Assembly: GCF_910588665.1 (NCBI RefSeq)
Contig: NZ_CAJUPR010000004.1
Location: 140,693 to 204,692 of the forward strand
Direction: 5' to 3'
Origin: an uncultured Brachyspira sp.
GTDB taxonomy: Bacteria; Spirochaetota; Brachyspiria; Brachyspirales; Brachyspiraceae
Length of the DNA stretch: 64,000 nt
Part shown: one piece after another, positions 16,846-26,497 of the stretch
Layout: each line of letters begins with the position of its first letter
How positions within the stretch are numbered: position 1 is the first letter of the stretch
Position numbers and translations under genes: made by a program
Notes under the pieces: generated by a model
Told to the model about the DNA's origin: nothing
The model's database searches: none
Seen by the model: the letters and a program-made list of their open reading frames with translations, nothing else

Positions 16846-18110
16846 TTATTCTAATTTTAATTTTTTTCCTGCTCTATTATTGATTTCTATATTGCTTGTA
16901 TGAAATGTAAAAACTAGATATATTTTTTTATCATCTTTTTTATCTAGTATATTCTGTAATTTTTTTACAGAAAATTTTTCAGTGCATCCTTCATTTACAT
17001 TTATATTGCAAATATCATATTCAGAATTTAATACAAATTCTTTATTACCAGAATAAAATGTAAAATATCTTCTTATCGTTGAATAATAGTTAGTAATTTC
17101 TTTATCATCTACTTCTGCTTCTACAGATATTAAAGCATTTAATATATTATTTTTTACAGCTTTTATATCTAGTTTTAATGTATCATTTTGTGTATATGCA
17201 TCTAATTTGAAAAAATCGTCATTATTAATTAAATTATTATTGTTTAATATATTAACAATTAATTTTTCATTATTTAATTGTGTATTATAATCTTTATTTT
17301 CTTCTGTTTTTTCATCAGAATGATAAATTAGTTCATTTGCTACAGTTACTGCTGCTGCAGATGTTCCAGCCATACCAATACCAACAACTGCTGCAGCTGC
17401 AGTTCCGCCAATAGCGGCAACAGCAGGTATAACTACTGGTATGAATACTGCTATAACTATTGCAACAATTCCTATAAATATCCCTATTAATTTATCAAAC
17501 CATCCTCTTGCCATTATACTATATGTATTTGGTGAAGATGAACTGTTATATTTATCTATAGATTGCCATATTAATAAACTATTTTTTATTGTTTCTACTT
17601 GGTATTTTAGTTTTGTATCTAAATTTGAAAAGTTATTAGATGTATTTATATCTTTTGATAAGTTTATATCTGAGAAAGTTTCTACTTCATTATCCATATA
17701 CCATATTATATCATAAGTCTGAGTTTTTTCTCTATATGGAGTAATAGTTCCAACAGCAAGTTGTCCGTCTTTAAAAACCCTTATCTCGCTTGGAAAACTG
17801 GAACCATTTTTATATACCATAGAAATAACAACACCATTTTCATTTTCTGTTAGATAAGAAGTGTATTCATTTTCAGCTGTTTTTTTGAATACATATAGAA
17901 GCCTTCTGCATTATCCTTCAATTTCATAACTATAGAATCTGTTTTTTCTTCTACTATATTATTGGATGTATCCAAATAAGAGATTTGTAATTCATCTATT
18001 TTTTGAGATGTTGGAGATGTAATACTTGCTTTAGAGCATGAATAAAAATTAAATAATACTAAAAGTATCATTAAGTAAATAAATAAGTAAGTAAATTTTC
18101 CTTTTTTCAT
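16846..18110 (-). pseudogene. Lipoprotein with a glycine/alanine-rich hydrophobic segment, frameshifted at an A7 tract
   Basis: An 86-codon frame (18110-17850) encodes a lipoprotein start with a lipobox-like FNFYSC. A 324-codon frame (17820-16846) encodes the rest. Adding one A to the A7 run (T7 at 17880-17886 on the plus strand) joins them without a stop: SKK then TAENEYTSYLTENENGVV leads straight into MVYKNGS. The repaired protein would have about 421 residues. The middle carries a long hydrophobic Gly/Ala-rich block (IGIFIGIVAIVIAVFIPVV, followed by AAIGGTAAAAVVGIGMAG). This may be phase variation, transcriptional slippage, recent decay or a sequencing error. Confidence 0.8.
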
Positions 18111-18166
18111 ATAAAAACTCCTAAATAATTTTTAGGAAAATATATCATATAAAAAATTAATGATAA

Positions 18167-18194
18167 ATAATATATTGTATACATTTTTTGTAAA
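18167..18194 (-). promoter_or_regulatory. Probable promoter of the lipoprotein/barrel unit
   Basis: On the minus strand TTTACA (18189-18194) is followed by a 16-bp spacer and TATTAT (18167-18172). A TAGGAG ribosome-binding site precedes the ATG at 18110. The region is AT-rich, so chance matches are possible. Confidence 0.4.
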
Positions 18195-18304
18195 ATTATT
18201 ATTTACTTAAATTTTAATATAAAAATAATAAAAAAACAAGTATATATTAATGATATATTTACATTCCCCGCCCTCTATTCTTTTTTATTTATGATATATA
18301 TAAA

Positions 18305-18330
18305 AAAGGAGACATAAAAATGCCTCCTTT
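18305..18330 (-). terminator. Rho-independent terminator after dnaG-rpoD
   Basis: On the minus strand AAAGGAG (18330-18324) and CTCCTTT (18311-18305) pair, with an inner CAT/ATG extension across a one-pair mismatch. A run of T follows. It lies 20 bp past the rpoD stop. Confidence 0.8.
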
Positions 18331-18349
18331 GAAATTTTTAATTTAAATA

Positions 18350-20113
18350 TTAAGAATCAAGAAAATCTTTTAATTCTTTTTTCTTTGATTGGGCTCTTAA
18401 TCTTCTTATTGCTTTAGCTTCTATCTGTCTGATACGCTCCCTTGTTACTTTGAATACATATCCTACTTCTTCAAGAGTATGAGAATATCCGTCAACTAGT
18501 CCGAAACGCATTCTTATAACTTTCTGCTCTCTGTCAGGAAGGCTGTCTAATATAGAGTCTATCTGCTTTCTAAGTATTTTGAAAGTGGTTATATTCTGAG
18601 GGCTTTCAAATTCTTTATCTTCAATGAGTTCGCCTAATATAGTATCCTCTTCATCTCCTATAGGAGCATTTAAAGATACGGGATCTTTAGCAACATTTCT
18701 TACGCTTTTTACTCTGCTTTCAGGCCAGCTTAATGCTTTTGCAATTTCCTGAATAGAAGGCTCTCTTCCATGCTGCTGCATATACTGTCTTAAAACTCTC
18801 TGAACTTTATTAATCTGCTCTATCATATGAACAGGTACCCTTATAGTTCTAGCCTGATCGCTTATAGAACGGGTAATAGCCTGTCTTATCCACCAAGTGG
18901 CGTAAGTGGAGAACTTATATCCTTTTTTATATTCGAATTTATCAACAGCCTTTATAAGTCCTATATTTCCCTCCTGAACTAAATCAAAGAAATGAAGCCC
19001 TCTATTAACGTATTTTTTAGCTATTGCAATAACAAGCCTTAAATTAGCTTTAACTATATGATCCTTAGCCTGAGCAATTTTTCTTCTTGAAGAGTCTATT
19101 TTACGCACCCATTCCACTAAAGTTTCTTTATCAATACGCACTTCATCATAAATATCCGCCATTCTTACCTGAGATTTATGAAAGCTTGTTATAACAGCTT
19201 CTATTGCTTCGGGTGTTATATTAAACTCATCTACAAGTCTGATATATATATCCTTATTTCCAGCTTCTATTTCTTTATAATAGTTTTCAAAGTCTGATAT
19301 TTCTTTATAGTATCTTTTTTTCAGTTTTTCAAAGTATTCTTCTATCTGATTTATTCTATGCAGATAGAATTTAAGCTTTTCTGCTATTCTGTCTATTTCC
19401 ATTCTGTTTAATCTTACTTTATTTAAAAGCTTAACTATGCTCTCTTTAATTTCTTCCTGTTCTTTGGTGAGAGCTTTAATTGTTTTTTGCGTTGTAATCT
19501 TTTTTATTCTTTTATCTAAGCCAAGATATTTTTCGGCTAATGCTATGTACTCTTTTTCAAAGTTTTTATATTTTCTCTCTAATTTTCTTTTTTCCTGAGT
19601 GGAAACATTATATATTCTAGGCGGCTCCAGTATTTCATGTATGGAAACTTTTCCTATCTGTACATTTTTAATTGTATTTAATACTTCTCCCACTACAAGA
19701 TGCGTATTTAAGATAATGCTTTCAATCTCGGATTCTCCTGATTCAATCTTTTTGGAGTAATCAACCTCATCATCATGGGTAAGAAGGCTTACCTTCCCGA
19801 TTTCTTTTAGATAAAGCCTTATAGGATCATCATTATTTCCAACTTTATCTTCCACATGTATAAATTTAGCGGCATCGTCAATTTTATTCTGATTCTTAGA
19901 GAGACTGTCAAATTCTCTTTTATCTTCAACTATAACAATTTTTCTGGCAGCTAGCAATTGAAAAAGTATATCCATAACATCAGTATCCATATTATCTATG
20001 GCGCCGTTAATCTCTTTGAAAGTAAGATATTTGTTTGTATTTCCTTTTTCAAGCAATTTTCTAATTTTTTCATTATTTTTAATTAAAAGATCGCAATCTT
20101 CTTCTGTCATCAT
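18350..20113 (-). CDS. rpoD: RNA polymerase primary sigma factor (sigma 70)
   Basis: A 587-residue housekeeping sigma factor. Region 1.2 is DDPIRLYLKEIGKVSLL. An extended non-conserved helical block occupies about residues 140-310. Region 2 has the core-binding and -10-melting block (ANLRLVIAIAKKYVNRGL through FSTYATWWIRQAI). Regions 3 and 4 end in the helix-turn-helix RERIRQIEAKAIRRLR. The ATG overlaps the dnaG stop (ATGATGA), so the two are translationally coupled, as in the classical macromolecular-synthesis operon, but rpsU is absent. Confidence 0.97.
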   Translation of the reverse strand: MMTEEDCDLLIKNNEKIRKLLEKGNTNKYLTFKEINGAIDNMDTDVMDILFQLLAARKIVIVEDKREFDSLSKNQNKIDDAAKFIHVEDKVGNNDDPIRLYLKEIGKVSLLTHDDEVDYSKKIESGESEIESIILNTHLVVGEVLNTIKNVQIGKVSIHEILEPPRIYNVSTQEKRKLERKYKNFEKEYIALAEKYLGLDKRIKKITTQKTIKALTKEQEEIKESIVKLLNKVRLNRMEIDRIAEKLKFYLHRINQIEEYFEKLKKRYYKEISDFENYYKEIEAGNKDIYIRLVDEFNITPEAIEAVITSFHKSQVRMADIYDEVRIDKETLVEWVRKIDSSRRKIAQAKDHIVKANLRLVIAIAKKYVNRGLHFFDLVQEGNIGLIKAVDKFEYKKGYKFSTYATWWIRQAITRSISDQARTIRVPVHMIEQINKVQRVLRQYMQQHGREPSIQEIAKALSWPESRVKSVRNVAKDPVSLNAPIGDEEDTILGELIEDKEFESPQNITTFKILRKQIDSILDSLPDREQKVIRMRFGLVDGYSHTLEEVGYVFKVTRERIRQIEAKAIRRLRAQSKKKELKDFLDS

Positions 20114-21942
20114 AAATCACTTCCTTGATGTAATTTTTCTTTTTGCTTATTAAGTAAATGTATTTCACGGGCTTTACTGCAAATAGCCTCAAATCCGTCA
20201 TCATTTTTAAGAATGCCGTTTAATGAATTATTTTCAAGCACTTCTTTTCTTTTTGAGTCTATCTCTCCGCTTTTTATTTTAATAATAAGCTCTTCCAACT
20301 TTTCATATACATTTTCAGTATACATTTTCTTCCTGCTTAAAATCCGATTAGCTATATGCTCGTTTCCAAGTACGGCAAGAGCATCTTCGCAGCATGCTTC
20401 TTTATTAAGAGTTAAGAGTCTTATATAAAATTCTCTTGTTATATCTTTTTTAATAAGATCAACACTAATTTCTCTTTCAGCCTCTTTAATTAAAGAAGGA
20501 TTCAAAGCAAGCAGATATATTAAATTGTTCTCATAATAAAATTTATTGTCTGTATTTTTTATTTTTTTACCGCTTCTGATATTAGAACCGTACCGATTTG
20601 ATCTATGCGCATGCTGCAGCAGATAATCCTTATTAAATGCTTCTCTATCTATATAGAGCTTGGAAGCTATATATGAAATTATCATTTGCTTTTCAGTTTC
20701 ACTTTTAAGCGCATCAAGATATTTGTAAAAGCCTTTAATAACTTCCAATTTTTTTTCTATAGTTATGTCTGCAGAAGATGCATCGCTTTTTATTTCGCTT
20801 TCTATAATAAAATCATACCAATTAAGCTTATTATTATACAGTATATCAAACCTGCTTCTATCATAAATTGTAAAAAAATCATCTAAATCTTTAGTTTCTT
20901 TTATAGAAAGTACAGTCAATTTCAAATCAAACTTCAATAATGTGAGTATAGCCTTTTTTGAAGCTTTAATACCAGCTTCATCGCTGTCTAAAGCCAAAAC
21001 AACATTTTTAGTATATTTTTTTATTTCATTAGCATGCTCTTCGGTTACGGCAGTTCCTAAAGATCCTACTGCATTTTTTATTCCCATTTTATGGCATGCT
21101 ATAGTATCCATATATCCTTCAACCAGTATAACTTCGTCTTTCTTCATTATATGAGTTTTTGCTATATTAATACCGTACAGAGAAGATTTCTTTTTAAATA
21201 TAAAACTTTCTTTTGAATTTAAGTATTTAGGTTCTTTTCCGTCTATGCTCCTTCCTCCAAAGCCTATAATTTCCTCTCTTTCATTAATAATAGGAAACAT
21301 TATCCTATTAACAAATGTATCATAATAATGATTAGGATTATTCTTGCTTATGCTGGCTAAACCTAATATATTCATATTATTTGCTGTAATTTTATTCTCC
21401 ATAAGAGCATTAATAAGTGCATTCCAGCTCGGGGGCGCATATCCTATTTTAAACTCTTTTATAATACTAAACGGAATTTTTCTTTTTTTTAAGTATTTTT
21501 CAGCATCTTTATAGAAATAATTCCCGTTTTTATCTTTTAATAATAAAGTTTTTCCGAAAAAGTTGCATGCTATTCTATTTATTCTTCTGCTTTCTAAATA
21601 TATTTTATCTTTCTGCGAAGTTTTAGCTGAGAAAAATCCGCTTACATCAACAGAAAATCTGCTTCCTAAATACTGTACAGCTTCTTTAAAAGATTTATTT
21701 TCTTTTTCTTTCAGATATGTGATAATATTTCCCTTAGCCCCGCAGGTAAAGCATTTATATACTCCTTTATCATCATCAACCGACATAGAAGGATTTGTTT
21801 CCTGTCCGTCTTTATGAAAAGGGCATTGTACAGTGTATTTATTACCGCCTCTTGAAACTACTTTATATTTATCTCTTAATATATCAATGAAAGATACTCT
21901 AGACAATAGATTATTTAATTTTTCAATAAATAAATTATCCAC
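20110..21942 (-). CDS. dnaG: DNA primase
   Basis: The likely start is GTG at 21942, giving about 610 residues with spacing to the zinc domain like other DnaG proteins; the frame also stays open to a TTG at 22020. The N-terminal zinc site has C-x2-H and C-x2-C (CPFHKDG, CFTCG). The TOPRIM core has VLVEGYMD and ALDSDEAG. The C-terminal part is the DnaB-interacting helical region. It makes RNA primers at the replication fork. It is followed by rpoD with a 4-bp overlap, linking replication and transcription genes in one operon. Confidence 0.95.
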   Translation of the reverse strand: MDNLFIEKLNNLLSRVSFIDILRDKYKVVSRGGNKYTVQCPFHKDGQETNPSMSVDDDKGVYKCFTCGAKGNIITYLKEKENKSFKEAVQYLGSRFSVDVSGFFSAKTSQKDKIYLESRRINRIACNFFGKTLLLKDKNGNYFYKDAEKYLKKRKIPFSIIKEFKIGYAPPSWNALINALMENKITANNMNILGLASISKNNPNHYYDTFVNRIMFPIINEREEIIGFGGRSIDGKEPKYLNSKESFIFKKKSSLYGINIAKTHIMKKDEVILVEGYMDTIACHKMGIKNAVGSLGTAVTEEHANEIKKYTKNVVLALDSDEAGIKASKKAILTLLKFDLKLTVLSIKETKDLDDFFTIYDRSRFDILYNNKLNWYDFIIESEIKSDASSADITIEKKLEVIKGFYKYLDALKSETEKQMIISYIASKLYIDREAFNKDYLLQHAHRSNRYGSNIRSGKKIKNTDNKFYYENNLIYLLALNPSLIKEAEREISVDLIKKDITREFYIRLLTLNKEACCEDALAVLGNEHIANRILSRKKMYTENVYEKLEELIIKIKSGEIDSKRKEVLENNSLNGILKNDDGFEAICSKAREIHLLNKQKEKLHQGSDL

Positions 21943-22120
21943 AATAAATAAACCAAATTTAGTATCTATATATAATCGGATATAGGATACATAAAAATTA
22001 TATATTATACCTGTAAACAAATATCCATAAATATAAAAATATTTTAAAAAAAGTCAAGCATTATATACAAAATAATAAAAAATATTGATAAAAAATAAAT
22101 TTATTTTACATTTTTATTAC

Positions 22121-22149
22121 TTGACAAAAATTATTTTTTTAATTATTAT
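22121..22149 (+). promoter_or_regulatory. Sigma70-type promoter for the gene at 22176
   Basis: TTGACA at 22121-22126, a 17-bp spacer and TATTAT at 22144-22149. The predicted start is about 20 bp before the ATG. It points away from the divergent dnaG-rpoD operon. Confidence 0.6.
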
Positions 22150-22175
22150 TAGCAATATTTTTTTGGGCAAGTATT

Positions 22176-23222
22176 ATGATTAGTTATTTTGAGAAGAACA
22201 GAAGAATAAGAAGGATCTTAAGCAATATAAAATCAAAAAGGATTATTATTGATAATTTTCATATTCCGCTTGGAATAGTTCCTGCAGAATATGCTTATCC
22301 CAAGGAAGGAATTAAAATAGAATTAAAAAATACAGATAGCGGAGATTTGTATCATTATAGAATATCTGTATCTTCAGAGAAAATATATTTATTATATCTG
22401 AAATTATTAAAATTGTTTCCGTCTTACGGAACCATAGTTATAGAAAGAATAAGCGAGGATATTAACAGATATTTCGATGTTCTTATGAGCGATCCCGATA
22501 TTTCATTGAATGAGATAAGGAAAGTTTTTAAAAGATACAGAGAATTATGGATTGAATGCGGATTTGTTGGATTTGGAATAATAGATGAACTTACTGGTTT
22601 TGAAATATATATAAATTTAGATAAAGAAATAGAAATTACAACAACTTATAAAAATATGAAAAAGATTAACAGTATATTAAAGATGTATAATCTTTTTAAT
22701 GATAATGTTTCTTTTATGAGCAATTATGATCATCTGCATTATTCTTTATCTTCTGTAGCCGCTGATGACGGATGTTCCGAAACGGACAAGTATATTTTTG
22801 ATTATTATGATATTATTAATAATCTTAAATCATCATACGGATTTACAACTATAAATTTAAATGATTCGGATAATTTGATTAAGATTCCGAAATGGTGGAA
22901 TGTTACAGTTAAAAGTCTTGGAAAATGTCAAAAAAGAACTTTTGTATCTACATATTATATAGTTGCAAACACAATAGAAGAAATGGAAACTTTAATAGAT
23001 GAAAGAATGGATAATATGAAGGTTGATTATTATTACATATATGATTTTTATAATGTGGATCCTAAGGATTATAATTATGAAAGCGTAAATGTTACAAATG
23101 TTCATAATGTTTCCTTTGAGAAAGCGCCTTTCGGAATATGGGCTTATTCTGATATATTTATATGCAATGCTAAAAATATAGCTTCATATTATATTAATAA
23201 AAATTATGCAAGAATATACTGA
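22176..23222 (+). CDS. Conserved protein of unknown function, 348 residues
   Basis: A soluble protein without signal peptide or membrane segment. It starts MISYFEKNRRIRRILSNIK and is rich in Tyr, Ile and Asn, with mixed alpha/beta composition; I recognise no domain or catalytic motif. It overlaps the downstream NUDIX gene by 17 bp and shares its strong promoter, so the two are coupled. That pairing suggests a role near nucleotide or cofactor metabolism, but this is inference only. Confidence 0.75.
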   Translation: MISYFEKNRRIRRILSNIKSKRIIIDNFHIPLGIVPAEYAYPKEGIKIELKNTDSGDLYHYRISVSSEKIYLLYLKLLKLFPSYGTIVIERISEDINRYFDVLMSDPDISLNEIRKVFKRYRELWIECGFVGFGIIDELTGFEIYINLDKEIEITTTYKNMKKINSILKMYNLFNDNVSFMSNYDHLHYSLSSVAADDGCSETDKYIFDYYDIINNLKSSYGFTTINLNDSDNLIKIPKWWNVTVKSLGKCQKRTFVSTYYIVANTIEEMETLIDERMDNMKVDYYYIYDFYNVDPKDYNYESVNVTNVHNVSFEKAPFGIWAYSDIFICNAKNIASYYINKNYARIY

Positions 23223-23775
23223 TTATCATTTTGAAAATGCTTTAAAAATTGAAGAACATATTAAATATCAATTTAAATATTGTCCTTATTGCGGAGAAAA
23301 AGATTCTTTTGTATTTGATAATGTAAAAATTTTTAAATGTTCTAAATGCTTAAGAACATATTTCATTAATCCTGCATCTGCTGTGGGAGCTATAATAGAA
23401 ACGCCTTTAGGAATAGTATTTGTGGAAAGGGCTATAGAACCTAAAAAAGGTTATATTGATGTGCCAGGAGGATTTTGCGAGCCTTATGAAAAAGTTGAAA
23501 ATGCTGTATTAAGAGAAGTTTTTGAGGAGACTGATATAAAATTAAATGATGCTGAGTTTCTTACAAGTAATTATAATGAATATATATATGACGGTATTAT
23601 GTATATTACGGCGGATATGTTCTTTTATAAAAAATTGGATTATGTTCCTGAAGCGCATGCTAATGATGATGCCTCCGATGTTATTTTTATCAAAAGAGAA
23701 AGCATCGATTTAGATAAAGTGGCTTTTGAATCTGCTAAGAATGCTCTTTTATACTATATGGAAAAATTGAAATAG
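23206..23775 (+). CDS. NUDIX hydrolase with N-terminal zinc ribbon
   Basis: A 189-residue protein. A zinc ribbon has Cys at 26, 29, 45 and 48 (CPYCG, CSKC). The NUDIX box at 89-111 fits G-x5-E-x7-R-E-V-F-E-E and is complete, so diphosphate hydrolysis is expected. The ribbon resembles that of NADH pyrophosphatases (NudC type), but the SQPWPFPxS motif of NudC is not visible, so the substrate is unknown. The ATG overlaps the end of the upstream gene. Confidence 0.88.
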   Translation: MQEYTDYHFENALKIEEHIKYQFKYCPYCGEKDSFVFDNVKIFKCSKCLRTYFINPASAVGAIIETPLGIVFVERAIEPKKGYIDVPGGFCEPYEKVENAVLREVFEETDIKLNDAEFLTSNYNEYIYDGIMYITADMFFYKKLDYVPEAHANDDASDVIFIKRESIDLDKVAFESAKNALLYYMEKLK

Positions 23776-23834
23776 TATTAATTATTCTGAAATATTTTTG
23801 CTTAAATTAATATTTAAAAAATATATTTTTTGTA

Positions 23835-23840
23835 TATAAT
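23835..23840 (+). promoter_or_regulatory. TATAAT box nine bases before the small lepB start
   Basis: A consensus -10 box ends at 23840 and the ATG is at 23850. If it is used, the mRNA would carry only a few bases before the start codon. No convincing -35 box is visible. Confidence 0.4.
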
Positions 23841-23849
23841 ATCTTGAAT

Positions 23850-24368
23850 ATGATAAATAAAAAACAAATTGCAGAGATTATATTAGCTTCTTTCAGTGCC
23901 GTATTTTTAGCAGGGTTTATAAGAGTATCTTTATTCGATGCATATATAGTAACTAATAGATCTATGGAGCCTACATTTTTTGAAGGAGATCAGATACTTC
24001 TTTTAAAAAATAATTTTATTTTTAATAAAATAAAAAATTTTGATGTTATCGTTTTTAATTACGGAAGCAGTAATTTGGTAAAGAGGGTAATTGGAATAGA
24101 AGGCGATAAAGTGGAAATTAAACACGGAGGACTTTATTTAAATGACATGGCTGTAGAGCATGAATATTATATATTTTCAGAAGAAGATTACGGAATATAT
24201 ATCGTTGGAAGCGGTCAGTATTTTGTATTAGGCGATAATATAAAGATAAGCGAAGACAGCAGATATTTCGGCTTTATAGATAAAAAACATATAAAGGGGA
24301 GAGTTATATTAATATTTAGTCCGAAAAACAGATTCCAATTGTTTAAAAATATATTTCATTCAAGATAA
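23850..24368 (+). CDS. lepB: Signal peptidase I, short form
   Basis: About 172 residues from the ATG at 23850 (a TTG six bases earlier is also possible). One N-terminal membrane helix (residues ~7-27) precedes the catalytic serine in NRSMEPT (Ser38). The catalytic lysine is in LVKRVIG (Lys78), and box E is GDNIKISEDSRYFG. It cleaves signal peptides of exported proteins at the outer face of the inner membrane. A second, longer type I signal peptidase is encoded at 54354, so the two may have different substrates. Confidence 0.93.
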   Translation: MINKKQIAEIILASFSAVFLAGFIRVSLFDAYIVTNRSMEPTFFEGDQILLLKNNFIFNKIKNFDVIVFNYGSSNLVKRVIGIEGDKVEIKHGGLYLNDMAVEHEYYIFSEEDYGIYIVGSGQYFVLGDNIKISEDSRYFGFIDKKHIKGRVILIFSPKNRFQLFKNIFHSR

Positions 24369-24427
24369 AAATATATAAGGTTTTATATTATTTTAATATG
24401 ATATCAGAATAAGAGGTAATTAAGATT

Positions 24428-26425
24428 ATGGCATCAATTTTAAATGATGAGCAAAGACAAGCCGTTGAACATATAAACGGACCTCTTCTTGTACTGGCAG
24501 GAGCAGGATCAGGGAAAACAAGAGTAATAACGGAGAGAATTGCATATTTAATAAATCATGGTTTGCTTCCAAGCCAAATATTAGCGGTTACATTCACAAA
24601 TAAAGCGGCTCTGGAAATGCGCGAGCGTATAATAAAGATATTAAAAGAAAAGCCTAAGCAATTGGTGGTAAGCACTTTTCATTCATTTTGCGTTAGGGTA
24701 TTAAAAGGCGATATTGATAAGCTAGGATATAGAAATAATTTTACAATATACTCTTCGTCTGACAGCAGAATATTAATAAGAAATATTTTAAGAGAAATAA
24801 AGATAAATACTCTCAATTATGATGAAAATCTATTTGCTTGGTATATTGACAGATTTAAAAATAATCTTATAAAGCCTTATGAAGTTGAGCCTCATGATGA
24901 TTTGGAGAGAATAGCTAAAAGGGTATATGAAGTTTATCAGAATTATTTAAAAGGATATAATGCTCTTGATTTTAATGACCTTATTAATTTAACTATTGAT
25001 TTATATATAGAGTTTCCCGAAGTTTTAGATAAATATCAGGAGAGATTCAGATATATAATGGTGGACGAATATCAAGACACTAATTTTGCACAGTATAAGC
25101 TTACAAGTCTTTTAGCATCAAAGTACAGAAATATTGCCGTAGTAGGAGATGACGATCAAAGCATATATGCATTCAGAGGCGCAGATGTGTCAAATATACT
25201 TTCTTTTGAAAATGATTATCCCGATGCAAAAATAGTAACTCTTACAAAAAATTACAGAAGCACAAAGGCTATACTTGAGGCTGCATATTCCGTAATAAGC
25301 AATAATACTAATAGAAAAGATAAGCAGGTTATTGCTGAGGGAGAAGAAGGAATACCGCCCACAATAATGCCTTGCGAAGATGAAAGAGAAGAGGCTCAGT
25401 TTGTTGCAGATTCTATAATAAACTATTCTATAAGTAAAAAATTAAATTATGAAGACTTTGCCGTACTTTTTAGAATGAATTCGCAGTCCAGACTTTTTGA
25501 AGAGGCTTTCAGATTTAGAGGGCTTCCATATACTGTGGTAGGCGCTTTTCAATTTTATGAGCGTAAAGAGATTAAGGATATATTAGCTTATCTTAATTTA
25601 TTTATTAATCCTGAAGATGAAGTTTCTTTGATTAGAGTGATAAATATACCTAAAAGAGGAATAGGCGCTGTTGCAATAAATAATCTCAATGAAACCAGCA
25701 TAAAAAACGGAGTTTCTTTATATCAGACTTTGCTTAATTATGAGAGTATGGAAGATATTTCTCCTAAAGCAAAAGCGGGAATAAAAGATTTTCTTGAAGT
25801 TATAGAACATTATCATAATTTATTTACTGTTGATAAAAATGATATTGAGCGTCCTAAACTATATGAAAATATAAATAAGTTTTTAGATGTTATTGCTTAT
25901 CATAATGAAGTTTTAAACTCAAGCGACACAAAAGAGCAGGGTACTAAAAAGATGGAAAATGTGGAATCTCTTATGAACGGCATACTTGAATATGAAAGAG
26001 CCAATAAAAATGCCACTTTAAAAAATTATTTGGATAGAATACTTATTATGAATATGGAAGAGCAGAATGATGAAGAGGATAAAAAGAAGGGTATTATGCT
26101 TATGAGCATACATGCCGCTAAAGGTCTGGAGTTTCCATATGTATATATATGCGGTATGGAAGACGGAATTATGCCTCATCATAAAAGTTCGTCAGAGACT
26201 GAGATAGAAGAAGAAAGGCGTCTTTGCTATGTTGCTATGACTAGGGCTAAAAAACATTTAACTCTTACATACTGCAGAAGCCGAACCAAAATGCGTAAAA
26301 AGATAGAATGTACTCCTTCCGTATTTTTAGAGGAGATCAGTAAAAATCTTCCTGAGGAAATGGCTATAAATGAAGAAGAGTTTTTTTCAAATTTGAAAGC
26401 ATCTTTGAAGCCTGATATAAAATAA
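24428..26425 (+). CDS. pcrA: UvrD/PcrA/Rep-family DNA helicase
   Basis: A 665-residue superfamily 1A helicase. It begins LNDEQRQAVEHINGPLLVLA and has Walker A GAGSGKT (residues 25-31), motif Ia FTNKAA, motif II DEYQDT and motif III GDDDQSIYAFRGA. Motif IV follows (LTKNYRST), with motifs V and VI (MSIHAAKGLEFPYVY, VAMTRAKKHL). It unwinds DNA 3'-5' in repair and replication restart. It is shorter than most PcrA proteins, lacking a long C-terminal tail, so Rep is an equally fair name. Confidence 0.93.
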   Translation: MASILNDEQRQAVEHINGPLLVLAGAGSGKTRVITERIAYLINHGLLPSQILAVTFTNKAALEMRERIIKILKEKPKQLVVSTFHSFCVRVLKGDIDKLGYRNNFTIYSSSDSRILIRNILREIKINTLNYDENLFAWYIDRFKNNLIKPYEVEPHDDLERIAKRVYEVYQNYLKGYNALDFNDLINLTIDLYIEFPEVLDKYQERFRYIMVDEYQDTNFAQYKLTSLLASKYRNIAVVGDDDQSIYAFRGADVSNILSFENDYPDAKIVTLTKNYRSTKAILEAAYSVISNNTNRKDKQVIAEGEEGIPPTIMPCEDEREEAQFVADSIINYSISKKLNYEDFAVLFRMNSQSRLFEEAFRFRGLPYTVVGAFQFYERKEIKDILAYLNLFINPEDEVSLIRVINIPKRGIGAVAINNLNETSIKNGVSLYQTLLNYESMEDISPKAKAGIKDFLEVIEHYHNLFTVDKNDIERPKLYENINKFLDVIAYHNEVLNSSDTKEQGTKKMENVESLMNGILEYERANKNATLKNYLDRILIMNMEEQNDEEDKKKGIMLMSIHAAKGLEFPYVYICGMEDGIMPHHKSSSETEIEEERRLCYVAMTRAKKHLTLTYCRSRTKMRKKIECTPSVFLEEISKNLPEEMAINEEEFFSNLKASLKPDIK

Positions 26426-26497
26426 AAATATATTGTAATTATTTTATTATAATATTAAATTATATAATACGGATTAACTATAATAAACTGGCATATT

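Noticed and set aside
21943..22020. Longer DnaG start at TTG 22020
   Set aside because: It adds about 26 hydrophobic residues not seen in DnaG; the GTG at 21942 gives normal spacing to the zinc domain.
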